DNA from: Colletotrichum lupini
Lineage: Eukaryota; Ascomycota; Sordariomycetes; Glomerellales; Glomerellaceae
Assembly: GCF_023278565.1 (NCBI RefSeq)
Contig: NC_064680.1
Location: 2,294,001 to 2,358,000, forward strand
Direction: 5' to 3'
Length of the DNA: 64,000 nucleotides
The stretch's first letter is position 1, and every line of letters begins with the position of its first letter. Made by a program: the position numbers and the translations under genes. The notes under the pieces are model-generated. The model had not been told where the DNA came from. It worked only from the letters and a program-made list of their open reading frames with translations, and did not search any database. Of the stretch, positions 1 to 12,200 are shown one piece after another.

Positions 1-763
1 GTGCGCAGTTGTCGTATTCGTTGTGACATGTCGCGAACTTTTCGGCAGGACAAAATCTCCGTTTCTCCAACCCACGGCAACGAAGCCGCAAGCAATTCCC
101 CTCGAACTCTGACTCCAGAATTGCAATTGCGGGGAGGAGGCGTACTGGCGATGGCAGACCAATGGTTGAAGTGTTGCTGTCAGCAATATGCCGCCCGTCT
201 TTATGCAGCATGCTAGAATTCAGTTTCCGCCAGTGGCTGAAAGTCAATTGGGGCATTGAAAGCTATGTCCATGTTGACCTACCTGCGCCAAGCCAAAGTT
301 CCCGTATGTGTTGTCGCGGCTCTAGTCGTTGCCGACGTGGCTTCCCACCTATGATCGACCGCGGAATTGAACTGCCCAATATTCTGGAGGGGTGGAGGGG
401 CAAAATATGAGTGCGCCGATCGTGTAACGCAACGAGGTAGCCAAAGTCGAACTATGCACTCACGTGGCACTGCTTCCCCATGATCGTCATTGGCTGATAA
501 CGATCAACACCACTCTATTGACACCTCATCGATTTTTGGGATAGTGAGAATTACGGAGTAGTGTCTGGTCTATGAGATACGTGGGTTCTATTCGTAACAG
601 TGTTGTCATACAATCGTGCAGTAAGATGCGAGGGAAACCAATAAGTCATTGATGGATACACAGCATTTGCATCGGAACCAGATAGAGCCGTGAAATAAGC
701 CCCTTCTTTCCATTCAGACAGGGTCAAGGTATCTAGACGCTATGAAAAGCACACCACCAAACT
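1..763. other. Intergenic DNA at left edge, no gene seen
   Basis: No reading frame here shows a recognisable domain or a believable start and splice structure. The interval lies downstream of the aldehyde dehydrogenase and should contain its 3' UTR. A copy of the TACGGAGTA motif sits at 552-560. Confidence 0.6.
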
Positions 764-2270
764 TCAGTTCCGGAAGGTAATCGTCTTGGTCCTCACCCAC
801 TCGTCCAGACCAGAGGAGCCGAACCTGCCAAACCCGCTCGACTTGACTCCGCCGTGGGGCAGGCCAGGCTCGTCGTGGACCGTCATGTTGTTGATGTGGA
901 CGGCGCCCGACTCAATTTCCTTTGCGAAGCGGAGACCTGTCCGCAGATCCTCTGTGAAGACGGCAGATGTCAGGCCGTACTCTGTGTCGTTGGCGAGCTT
1001 GATCGCCTCCTCCTCGGTCTCTACCTCAAAGAGCGCTACGGAAGGGCCGAAAGACTCCGTCTTGTAGATGTCCATGTCGGTTGTGACGTTCTTGATGACG
1101 ATGGGCCGCAGTCTTGTCTTTGACGTCTGCTCAGCGTCAACGTCGCCGGCAACGAGGGCAGCGCCCTTGCTGACGGCATCCTTGACAAGCTTCTTGTTCT
1201 TCTCAACAGCCACCGCGTTGATGAGCACAGGCGCATCGGATTGCGACGGGAAGATCTTCTCGATCGAGGCCGACAGCTTCGACTGGAACTGCTCGCTAAT
1301 CTTCTTGTGGACAATGATGCGCTCAGTGCTCATGCAGATTTGCCCTCCGTGAAGGAAAGAGCCAACTGCGCACTGATCTGCGGCCAGCTCGAGGTTGGCG
1401 TCATCCCATACGATGGCCGGGGCCTTGCCTCCGAGCTCCAACAGTACTGGCTTCAGGTTCTCGCCTGCCAGCTTTGCGATGATGCGGCCGACGCCTGTGC
1501 TGCCGGTGAAGTTGATCTTCTTGACCTCAGGGTGGGCGATGAGCGATGATGTAATTGCAGCAGCGTTGGCCGGCTCGTGAACAATGACGTTCAAAACACC
1601 CTTGGGCAAGCCGGCTTCGTGGAAGCAAGAGACCATCTCAACCAGGGTTCGAGGGGAGAATTCTGAGGCCTTGAGAATGGCAGTGTTGCCAGCGGCGATG
1701 GGGAATGCTATTGACCTTGCTCCCAAGATGTACGGGGCGTTCCTGTTTGGGTGTTAGCTGTTTAATCACTGACAAGTATAGCTGATATACTGACCAAGGG
1801 GCAATAGCGAGGACGACCCCGTAGGGTTCCTTGAGGACCATTGCGCTCACGTTCGGGTCATTGGTCGTTGGGAGAGAGCCCTGGATGGTGAGGAGGCGTC
1901 CGCCGACGTCTTTGAGGCAGCCGATGCCCAGACCCAAGATGAACTCTGACCAGCCTGCAGCAGCACCCGTCTCTTCAGACATGACGCGGGCCAGTTCCTC
2001 TTTCCGAGACTCCATGATAGCAGCAGCCTTGAGGAAGATCTCCTGACGTTGGCCGAGCGTAGTCTTCTTCCAGCTTTTGAAGGCTTTGGCCGCGGAATCA
2101 ACTGCGGCCAAGGCATCTTCCTCAGTTGCGCTGCCGCACTTGTGAATGACCTTTCCGGTAGCGGGTGATACAACGTCAAAGGTCTTTTTTGCGATGACCT
2201 TTTCTCCATCCAGGAAGAAGGGAACAGTGTAGTCCCCAGCTGGGGTGTCACCGTTTGTCTGCGTCGACAT
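764..2270 (-). CDS. NAD(P)+-dependent aldehyde dehydrogenase, salicylaldehyde/vanillin dehydrogenase-like
   Basis: Oxidises an aldehyde to the carboxylic acid with NAD(P)+. The closest family I recognise is the fungal aromatic (salicylaldehyde/vanillin) aldehyde dehydrogenases, but the substrate is inferred. The model has two exons, 2270-1795 and 1742-764, joined across a 52-bp intron (1743-1794). Splicing recreates the conserved AIAPWNAPYIL segment in frame and gives 484 residues, the usual size for the family. The catalytic Cys lies in GGQICMST (about residue 295), the general-base Glu in LLELGGK (about 261), and the cofactor-loop motif FTGSTGVG is present. No signal peptide is seen. The start is the ATG at 2270; the frame stays open upstream, but its only earlier initiator-like codon is GTG, so a mitochondrial extension is not supported. 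The gene is transcribed away from the Zn2Cys6 factor, with 2.7 kb between the two starts. An assimilatory or detoxifying role for aromatic aldehydes is inference. Confidence 0.93.
1743..1794 (-). other. Spliceosomal intron of the aldehyde dehydrogenase
   Basis: The donor reads GTCAGT and the acceptor CAAACAG on the minus strand. Removing 52 bp restores the conserved APWNAPY motif by splitting the Trp codon 2+1. Confidence 0.9.
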
Positions 2271-4994
2271 GGCTTGAAAAGAGTATGAGAATCGAGCCGA
2301 GATTCTTGATAAGGGGTATCGGAACTGAGGTAAGGTAGATGGAGGCAATGGGAGACAGCAGGTAGGTTCAAGGGCAGGCAATTTTGAACCAAATTCAGCT
2401 GAGCATTGGATTCTTATACTGTTGTGAAAGCTAGCCACCCGACCTACGTTGAACACTTTGTTAATTCCAAACCCATGCCCTTTTCGACATGCCGATGGTC
2501 AACGCCACGCTCTCTAGTGCCCGGAACCCCGCACGCGGAAAGTGGACGCGGGGAGAAACTCTGAGACGACCTGACTAGGGAAATGCTCACCCTCGATCCT
2601 TCGAAACCAATTCTACCAATTGCTTTGAAATCTGCGTATAAAGCTGGCTTATGTCCCCCGTTTCACCCCAGCTGGAGTGGGCATGGTGGGTCGGTTCCGG
2701 GCAGGGACCCGGAGGGTGGATACTACACTTCTCGCCCAGTCGAGCAGCATCCCCGGCCGATAGCCCGCATTATGCTGACGGTGTTCGCGGGAAGTGCTTG
2801 AGAATTGGGACTTTGGAAGTTGGGACTTTGTTCAGATGTGAGACTTTAGCGTCCTGTGTGCAGTCGCGAATCCTTTCGTGCTCAAAACAGTGACGGCGAT
2901 GCAGTAAATCCAATCCTAATTATCCGTCGCTGGATGAATTCCAAATTTGGGATGAAAGTTGTGACGGAACCTCTGTGTGATAATACCGATCTGACCGGAC
3001 GTGGGACTGTTGCAACTCCAAATCCGAGGACTTGGCCCCACGTGAATTCCGACGTTCATCAGTCTTCCTTGAAGAGTGGATCATGGCCAAGCAGGTCTCA
3101 AGCCGAACGGTCCTAAGACCAGACACCGGATCGGATCCCAGAGTGGTCGAGATTGAGCCGCGGGGAGGAATTCTGGGGTTTTGAGATGCCGGCCACAGTT
3201 ACCGGAGCGCACGCGTGCCCATATTTCCCCAACTTTATTTGCTAGAGCGCCTCGAGTTTGACAGATGGCGGCGGGCAGAGGCACATGCTTTGTTACCGGG
3301 CCTAAAAAGGTTCCGGAACAGCCACCTAGCGCTCGGATCCGGGATGAAGCATCTCTGCCATGACAGTGATGGACAGTCGCAATCCCGAAAGTGCATACGA
3401 TAAGATCGGGGTTGAGTTTCTATAGTACTACTTGAGGCGACGTAGATATCAAGACCTGTCGCTCCATTTTTGAAAGACAGCCGGATCAATGAAGGGTTGC
3501 GATGTAGCCGTTGAGTCTACTTGGAGAACGTCGACTGCAAGAATGATCAGTTGCGATCTGGTTGCCTCGATGGGCATCGAGAAACAAAGCCTCGCTCACC
3601 TTGCTTAGGCCGTGATCCCGGCATCACAATTTGGACGTCCCGGACCCCTTTCGAGCTTTCAGTGTACGAGCCGTGTCCCTGGTATACGACGGGTAGTGCA
3701 AGTTCGACTTTCAGAGGCGGTTTGGCCGCTTTCTTGGCTTCGGATTCGGGCATTGCTACAACTTGTAGGTGGTGACGCGATATGGGCGATATTGAAGATG
3801 AGCACTTACGAAAGGGAACGACGACTGAGAAGGAAAGCAACTTTTATTTTCTGGAAATCCGCGAGTCAGTCTCTCCACGTAATTGCTCAGGCACGAGTGT
3901 TCGTCTGATCATGAGCTTCTAAGATTCTTCGGCAGGTTAATCTTGAGTTCTGCTACGGCCACGGCAGGGAGGAAGGGCTAAACGTGTGTGTAGCAGTAAC
4001 TGTACACTGCACCTACCCATCCCATGGCCACCATATATGATTAGTCACAGTCCCACGCCTTTTGACCTCAGAGCAGCCACTTAGGCTGGTGCTCACCTGC
4101 TTGGTGACCCAATTTTCACCTAGAATTTCCACTTTTGGGTTTTCTGTCTTGTCATCAATGGAGACTTCCTCTTGGCTACTCTATTCATGCAGTGGACAGC
4201 GTGGGAACAGGTACCCAGATGCAGGGCGAGTGAGGGTGGATAAAGGCAGAGAAAGAGGACGATATCGGACCAGCAGCTATCGTCAATATCGACTCTGGCT
4301 ATCTCTGTCAATTCAGATTGCTATCTCCTGGGTCGGAGGCTTGGAAGTTGGGGTGCCGGGGAGTATCCCGCCTGTCTGTGCACTATTCTGACAGCAGCCC
4401 GGGCACGGTCTGGGCAGATTGGAAGAGCAAGAACAAACAAGAACCGGTACAAGTCGGGTCCGAGTTCCCGATGCGCCTTTCCCGGTTGGGAAGTTGTCAT
4501 GTGTAAACTGGCAGAATTGCTCAGTACTCTCACAGACTCTGTCACCCACCCCGCCCGCTGCAGAAGCACAGAAGGTGAAGGGCGGGGAAACTGCAGATCG
4601 AGCCAGCCAATGGGATGACACCTCCCAGCCATTCACCCCCGTTGGTCCCCCTCCAAAAGTCTAACGGCTGGGCAGGCGCAACGAGGTCCCCTTCCACCTT
4701 CCCACTGCAAATCTTGCCTCGCTCCTCAGGTCAAAAATCAACCTTCTTCCCCGCCCTCCGCATTCGGCCGCGCCAGCTCCCACCTCACATCAACAATTCC
4801 AACACGCACCTCGCGACACCGGACCGCCGCCCCAGCGAGTCTCGCTCACCGTCCAGGACATCTCCGATTGCCGAGTTCTTCCTGCGAGCTCCGTTCGCTC
4901 CTCACGCCACGCCCGGCCCGGGAGGGGTCACCCGCGCCCGCCTGTGCCGTGTCTTGTCTTGTCTCACCGCGACTATCCGTCCCCCGTGCCCTGC
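2271..4994. other. Divergent intergenic region between the dehydrogenase and the Zn2Cys6 factor
   Basis: This 2.7-kb interval separates two divergently transcribed genes, so both promoters must lie here. Only short frames without recognisable protein features occur. The last 400 bases are CT-rich on the plus strand, which is typical of a fungal 5' UTR or promoter ahead of the start at 4995. Confidence 0.6.
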
Positions 4995-7360
4995 ATGGAC
5001 GTCGTCTCTGCCGGCGGGGCGACGCCCGTCTCGCCCACAAGTCCCATGAGCGTCCGTCATGCGCCCAATGGGCCTCCCAAGAGGAAGCACAGCAGCATGG
5101 CCCTCGATAGCAGTCCGGGCAGCAATGCCGGTCACGACGATGACAATGGCGAGCCTGATTCCAAAAAGCGCCAGCCCGGCGTCAAGCGCGCATGTAATGA
5201 GTGTCGACAACAGAAAGTGAGTCAACCTCCCGGCCAGAATCATGACATGAGTCACCCCCACTAACCATGCTTCCTCTGGAATAGTTGCGATGCGATGTTG
5301 TTCAAGACCCTTTCCAGAGCTGTTCACGGTGTAACCGCCTCAAGCTTTCCTGTAAGATTGAGTCCAACTTCAAGCGCATAGGCAAGCGGTCGAAGCACGC
5401 CGAGATGGAGAAGGAAATCGACAGGTTGCGACGCAACATTGCACGCGCCCAAAATCAGGGTTACACTGTCGACGAGGACGAACAGGACCTTCAATCCCCG
5501 GTTGCGACAAGCGTGTACACACACACTAGAAACCCTTCCCTGATGGGCTCCGACGAGGCTGTATCCTCGCTGTTGCACCTCAAGAGAGGAGGGTCGTACA
5601 GCCTACCACGCTACACTCACGAGCTGGAGAACGTACGCCTGACCGAGGAGTCAGTCAATCAGCTCTTCAGCCAATTCTTCGCATACTACCACCCTTTCTT
5701 GCCTTTCCTCAACCCGCAACAGACGCCTGATCAGTACTTCCAACAACACGCCCTTTTGTTTTGGTCCATCATTTCGGTCGCTGCTCGCCGATATAGCGCA
5801 GATACTACGTTGTTGACCTCGATATCTGGACCTCTGACCAGATTGCTGTGGTCAACCATTGGAGATGTTCCCAGCAGCTACTTTGTCGTCAAAGCTCTGT
5901 GTCTGCTATGCACTTGGCCTCTACCAACAAGCACGACAAGTGCCGATCCTACGCACATTCTTTGTGGTGTTATGATGAAGGTTGCGACGGGCATTGGCCT
6001 ACATAGACCAAACCACAGTCAAGACTTCTCCAGAGTATCGGTCGACCTCAACAAAGAGCAGCTGCATGACCGTGTGTCAACATGGGCTGTCTGCAATATT
6101 GTGGCTCAGACCATTGGTACTGGCTACGGCCAGCCGGCATCGACCCTGTACGACTGGACTTTGGCTGTTCGACGAGGCGAAGATGGTCCCTTCCGATTGA
6201 CGCTGGAATTGGAGGCTAGACTTCAAGTCGAAAGATTCTGCGACAAAGTGTCCAAGGAAATGTACAGCAATGCTAGTGATCCTCGCGGGGTTGCCGGTGA
6301 CGAACATCGAGCCATGTTGATGAGAGTCTACAGAAAGGACTTTAACGAACTTCAGGCGTCAGTCCTTTCGCAGCATCTGGGGCCAATCGTCAACTTACAT
6401 ATGCGAGCCGCAGCACTCCATTTGCGTCTAGCTGGCTTCTTTGACTCGAGTACCACACCTGGCTACATCGATGATCTGATGGGTCTTTGGAGGGCTACCA
6501 CAAGCTTCTTGGATAACATTCTTGAGGTCGACAAGGTCACATCACCCGGACAGAATTCCCCAGGAACAATTCTGCTTTATGCGACGAATTACATCCAGCA
6601 GATGTTGATCGCGGCGGGTTTTGCCCTACTCAAGCTCATGCGGTCGTTCTTCGCCAAAACGATTGATTTCGATCGTGGCCGCAATCTTTTCCACCAGACC
6701 ATCAATGCCATTCGTGCTACGAGCGTCGTAAACAACGACCTGCAGTGGCGTCTAGCAGAGCTAATGGTGCAAATGTGGAACGGAGCTCGACTCGATAACA
6801 ACAGCACGGCTTCCTACGACAATGACGATTCACCACTTCTCATTGACGACACCTTACAGCTCAAGGTGCGCTGCCGCCATAGCATGAGTCTTGTATTCGA
6901 CTCTGTCTGGCGATGGAGGGAAGAATACCAAGCCCAAGGAAGAGGTTCAATTGATGGTAATTATAAAGCTCTATCCCCTCCCCACCCAGTGCTCGAGCCA
7001 TTGCATCCACGTCTCTCTTCGGTGTGACTGTGATGACTGACCTACGTGCCACTCGAAATAGCCATGAAACAACCTACTAATCCAGACTCAGCGAACGAGT
7101 CCTCAGCGTCATCGACCCATTTGGACAGCACTCTCATGCCGGCAACCCAAGGACTGCAAGCGAACAGCCTGCTCGCTGCCAATGGAGCCCTTACTCCTGG
7201 CAACTCTGGCGGGATCGGAAGTCAACCACCTAGCAACAGCATGCTGAGCGGCATGAGCTACGGCGAGACCAATTACGATTTCTTTGACCCACAGCATTGG
7301 ATGCTGGACGGCCTCTTGGACTTCAACTATAATTTTGTGCAACCACTTGAGGGTGCATAG
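4995..7360 (+). CDS. Zn(II)2Cys6 fungal-specific transcription factor (Leu3/War1-like zinc cluster)
   Basis: A nuclear DNA-binding regulator; target genes are unknown. Three exons (4995-5216, 5285-6956, 7062-7360) give 730 residues. Intron 1 (5217-5284) splits the zinc cluster; joining the exons creates C-x2-C-x6-C-x9-C-x2-C-x6-C with Cys at about 67, 70, 77, 87, 90 and 97. This is followed by a basic linker and a short coiled-coil-like stretch (HAEMEKEIDRLRRNIARAQ). The N-terminus is Ser/Pro-rich with a basic NLS-like PKRK. The middle carries a fungal-specific transcription factor domain, with the typical segment YYHPFLPFLNP. Exon 3 encodes a Ser/Asn-rich tail ending in an aromatic/acidic patch (WMLDGLLDF) that resembles an activation domain. 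The spacing of the cluster resembles Leu3/War1-type proteins, but assignment to that pathway would be a guess. The second intron has a weak GTAATT donor. Confidence 0.88.
5217..5284 (+). other. Intron 1 of the Zn2Cys6 factor, inside the zinc cluster
   Basis: A GTGAGT donor and ATAG acceptor, phase 0, 68 bp. Its position between the third-residue region and the third cysteine of the cluster is common in this family. Splicing joins ...CRQQK to LRCDVV. Confidence 0.92.
6957..7061 (+). other. Intron 2 of the Zn2Cys6 factor (weak donor, 105 bp)
   Basis: The donor is GTAATT, lacking the usual G at +5; the acceptor is AAATAG and a TGACTGAC branch-like sequence lies about 30 bases before it. Splicing restores an in-frame GCC codon and adds the Ser/Asn-rich, aromatic C-terminus. 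If retained, the frame runs 23 codons to a TGA at 7025-7027. Confidence 0.75.
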
Positions 7361-9191
7361 AAGTCGACAGAGATACAATATGGGAGAGCCACTGCGTTAT
7401 AACATCCCCACAGGAGTGCGAATGAAGGCAGAGCATATACGTTGGGGCGAGTTTCAAGATCTGCAGATAAGCAGCGGACAGCTCGATCACAGCTTGCCAG
7501 AAAGGAGTGAGTGAATGCCCCTTCGGCAGACGTTTGTTAGGCCCCTCCGTTGGGGTCCGGGGATGAGTGACTAGGTTTGCAGCTCTCAGCGATCCTTCCA
7601 TGCTCCGAGATGCGCAGCATTACTGCTTTGCGACTGCATTGCAACCGGATATATTTGGACCAGCGAAAGACGGAACTCTTTCTATTACGTTATACACCTG
7701 CTTTTGCCATTGGTATCCCAGAATGGAAGCTCTCGACCAACAAGCGATCCTCGTTGGTACACTACACTTATTTGCCTCATTTTTTATTTTCTTTACATCT
7801 CGGGTTTCCTAGCACAGTCTGTTGATGACGGTATAATTACGCGTATATTCGACAATGAGCTCCACGACATGATCAGGCGATATCGGGTTGCGGCTTCGGC
7901 TTCGGCGGTCGTTTTGTACGTTTTCATTTCTTTCCTCGGAGGCTCTAGTGTCTGGTTTCTTTTCTCCTTTCTGGGATCATCAAAGCATTGGCAATAGCGG
8001 GTGAAGGTGTAGGTTTCTTTTCCATGGGCACACACTTGCGCAAAAGAACGCTGTGATTAGCTGTAGCTTTGTTTGAAATTCCGAAATAAACAAGATTAAT
8101 TCAAGCAATTCTTTGCCGTAACACCTGTCGATGCCTGTGTCTGAGAAGACTGAAAACACCCCACGCATACGATGACAACCCCCTCCAATCCTTGGATGTG
8201 TCGTCAAACAATGGGGATGTATGAGTGAGGTGTCTGACATGTGTCCAGCGGTGAGTCAGTATTCAGATGATGGCCCCCTCTGAGTCTACTTCGAACTACG
8301 TATAATCATGACCTCACTGACACCGAGACTGTAGACAATGCGTAGGAACACATGATCATGTCCTTCCTAATTGGAACTTCACATGGGAATCAACCAGCCC
8401 CAAGTGCTGTCAAGCGTAACAGGCATCAGCGGGCGTCAGCAGGCGAACAGCTCAACGTCAACGGCCCCATTCATTCCCCTCTGTCAGGAACGCAGTTTGG
8501 GGGTGATGATGTCCCTCAGTTCTGCCTTACGATCACGAAGTGGACGAACGACGGTCACGACGACGATGACGATGGACACGTTCGTGTGAATGATAGGTTC
8601 CTAGACCTGAGAGCATCGGATTGCCAATCATCACATGGAGCAATGAGAGTCGCATTGGAGCGGGTATCGAGAGAAAGTTCGAGGACTCTCTTCCCCTCTA
8701 GGCCCCTTCTTCTCCTCTGCCTCGTAAAGGGCTCCATTGACCAAGGGAGATTGAAGTCTTTTTCAAAGTAAGTCGGAGGTAGCTCCTATTCGCTAGAGAG
8801 CCGCGGGTCGCTTATGTGACGGCCCAACAGGCCAGGCTGATGATGTATGATCAACGGTATAGGCACACTAGCCAGGTTACCCTCTACATTCATGTTTTGT
8901 TCGACGGCCGCAACGTGGCTGTAATGGCGCGGCGGTGGGGAGAAGGAGAGGACAAGCAAGTATCTGACGATTGTGACGGTCTCCGCCCTGCCTGTTGTAC
9001 TGGAAGGGGGGTATCATCGAGGAGTCAAAGAGTCAAGGAGGGGTTCTGGGCTTTGCATCTTGTATCGGTACAAGCTTGACAAGTATCTTTCTTTCTCGAG
9101 GGCGTTGCAAATATCACCATCGTCGCTTGTTTCATCGTTTGGAAAGAAAATGGTAGGGCTGGCGAGAGGGGCGGCGAGATGATGGGATCAT

Positions 9192-9216
9192 GGGGTAAAG
9201 GGGAAGGGGAGGGGGG
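9192..9216 (+). other. Potential G-quadruplex motif
   Basis: Four runs of at least four guanines separated by loops of 1-4 bases (G4-TAAA-G4-AA-G4-A-G6). This matches the canonical G-quadruplex pattern. Function is unknown. Confidence 0.6.
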
Positions 9217-12200
9217 CCATGGTTCGCTTGGACGAGAGCGAGGGCGTTCATCCGGTATCTCCATCATAGCAGGGACTAAAGATGCCCTCTTTTCACTCCC
9301 CGTCGAATAGGAAGGCAGGAATGGACAGGATTCACCGGTCTAGACACACACCTTTCGTCTACTTTGTCAACTTTCTACTCATGGAATAAGGGGGGCCACG
9401 AGGTGACGAGAGAATCGAACCAGGGCGAAGGCGTGAGGGATGTTGGTCTAGCTTCTCTGATTCGCCGTGTTCTCAATTTTCGTTCGCTTGCCCTGCGCCC
9501 TGTGACTGAGTCCGTTTCGTTCTGGCGAAGGGATCGATATGAGGCACGATATCAGGCAAACGAGTCATCATGGAAAGGGGACGAATCATTGCACGTTCCT
9601 CGAGGGTGATGGTATCCTAGCCTGGCGAACAAAGAACCAGTCATGATGGGCTTTACCAACAGCCTGCGGTAAACGCTCCGTAGACGTCTCTGTCTCTCTC
9701 GTGGTTCTGCGCCGCCCGTGGCAACGGGAGTGGCGGCCGGGATTAACCTTAGATGATGGCGGGCTGTGTCTTGTCTGGCTACTATTCTCGACCGCGTGGA
9801 GGAAGAAGGGGGGAAGGGGGCTGTCGAGTGGATGCGGAAACGATGGCTTCGAGTGTGTGTAACGTATTGATGGGAAGTTCTGCGCTTGTTTGATGCTTGT
9901 GGATACGAAAGGAGAAGATGACGGGTTCATGGTGCGCTTCCGTCGTCTATCGTTGGTCGGAGCACGAAAGGATTGTTCTGTCTTCTGCTTTGGGCGTGGT
10001 CGGAAGTCGTTGGGGGCTGTTTGGGTGTTGGTGTTGTTGGTAAATGGTGTTTCTCTCCCACGCAAAAGGGCTTCACAGCCTCACCCGTGGGGCTCGACGC
10101 TCCGCCACTTGGAACGCTTTTTTACCACAAGATAGGAATAGGACAGAATAGACAGAATACGAAATAGAAACAAGTTTGACGGGAGGTTGAAATGACGTTT
10201 CGAATGCCTTGTTCCTGCAGACAAGCTGAAGAGAGTGCCCGTTTGACCGCTGAAGCGGCGCAGCTGCAGCTCGGGGAATGCTGTAGTTGCGGAAGAGGAG
10301 GATTGCAGAAAGTAGCAAAGGATTCTGCACCCCGACATCAGCTCCAATACTGCGGCCGAAATATTGGGGTGCAGAGAGAGACCTCAAAGGCCTCAACACG
10401 TGTGTGCTGGAGGGGCTGCTGGCGATGACCACTCGGGCACCCTAATACGCCCTCGCGATAGCTTCTGAAGTTGACCGCGAAAACTGTACACTTTTGGATT
10501 GCCCATGAAAATTTTCTTCTTGGCAGCGAGTTCTCCTTCGCCGATACCCGGAGTCGCCGGGGCAGCAAGGAGGGGGCTTTGCAGGCACTTGGCCGCCTTT
10601 TCGGGCCTCTGTTGTGGCCTCGTGGATTGACGACCAGTCAAAACAACGTGATCAATGAGCTATAAGGTAGAAGGCCAAATCGAAAGAGAATGCCTTGCGA
10701 GGCGTTATTCTCTACCAAGAACAACATCGCTCAAAAATCCGTCACCAAACTGTGCCGACGTAACCATATTCGTTCAACGAGGGGTAGTATCCGTAGTGAT
10801 GACCAGTTCAGTGCTGGGAGTGGGCCAGACTGGAAATTGACTCAACACCGCCCTGCCCACAACTCGAGATCGGATGAGAGAGAGAGAGCTTCCCCGGTAA
10901 TGTACACTCGAGTTTCTTGTACAGATTAGAGTGCTGATTATCCCCACAGAGGCGTAGCGAGAGCGCGCACACCAGCAGCGGCTTTTGAAACGACCGGAGC
11001 AATCGTTACGGCCGTTGGTTGTAGCCTCGCAGTCAACGGCTCGGGTAGAGACATGATACCGGACAGCGATGAGCAGCATTGGGGGCTGAAATTAATTGCC
11101 GAAGGTTTCGAGATGGTATTCTCCCCCTCTTCGTATGCCCATCCTGCAGATGGATGAGGTCGTGTAGTGGTGGTGGCGGCTGCGCCTTTTGCGAATCTTT
11201 CAGACCATTGTCTGGTTCGACATTCCCACGCAACCACAAAGCTTGACCCTGGAAAGGGGGGCAGAAGGGATTCCTTTCTTTCCTCGGGGACCGTTTTGCC
11301 GCTGTTCCAGATGCGACATGGAGAAAGATGTTCTTACGGGCGCAACCGGCGGAGGGCCTAACGCCCACCTTTGTCCACACTTGACCACTCCTGGCAGCTC
11401 TTCCACAGAACCACCGCGGCTTCCAGTATGTCCACCCCCTCTCCTGAACGGCGAAGTCCCGGAGAATGTCAATCCATGACAACTGCAGAATCTCGTCACG
11501 CCGCGGACCGGTTGTGCCGTCCTTGATTCGCGGGAGCCGGGGAAGATGGTAACAGCAGGTTACCGTGTAAAGAGGACCACCATCACTGAAGATAGGTGGT
11601 TTGCCTCGTTTCTCCAATGGTTGACGAGCAGGCAGACACCACAAATACAAGGCGCCGCCCCCCAGGAAGTATTTGTGTGTATGGAAACCTCGCGTGGGTG
11701 TAGCAGGGCTTGCCTATGGGGATTTCAGATCAGCGTCCGACGGGGGAGGGGGCGAGGCCGTCCGGCTACCCAGTTGTCAGCTACCATCGCTGCGCCTTTT
11801 TCCAGAATGAGTAACTGTGATTGCCTTCATTGAGCAGTTCTTCAGTGAGAATGAAGCTGCCCAAGGTCTAGGATCAAGTACGGATTTCCATGATACACGC
11901 TTCTAGCCGCAAAGAGCTCATGCCCTGGAAGCCGAATGGACGCCCAAAAACCCAGCGTGGAGCGTACCCTATTCCGCATGTGGCCGGGAGAGACCTTGAA
12001 AGAGTGGAAGAAATCTCCTGGTGTATCTCCTTGTACCCTCGGGCTTTTCTCACGGTGCCCTAGGAATGACCAGCAAATCCTCGTCCAGGGGGGGTGTTAG
12101 ACTTCGTTGATTGCAATGGATGGTGGAGTCTCGGGGCTGCACGGTGCAGCGATGGCAAGCGTCATCGAACCACTGCCCACTGGAAATCTCGGACGGAAAG

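Noticed and set aside
2271..2456. Mitochondrial-type N-terminal extension of the aldehyde dehydrogenase (RISARFSYSFQA before the Met)
   Set aside because: The frame is open but its only possible upstream initiator is GTG at 2456; the first ATG is at 2270 and already gives a normal-length enzyme.
9400..9440. T-loop-like GGTTCGATTCT on the minus strand, suggesting a tRNA
   Set aside because: The T-stem does not pair, and no A-box or acceptor stem is found at the right distance.
9586..10065. 159-codon minus-strand frame rich in Ser, Pro, Arg
   Set aside because: Composition mirrors the local purine-rich strand; no domain, and competing frames exist on the plus strand.
11033..11650. 205-codon minus-strand frame
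   Set aside because: No recognisable domain, overlaps several frames on the other strand, and no supporting splice or start context; not distinguishable from chance in GC-normal DNA.
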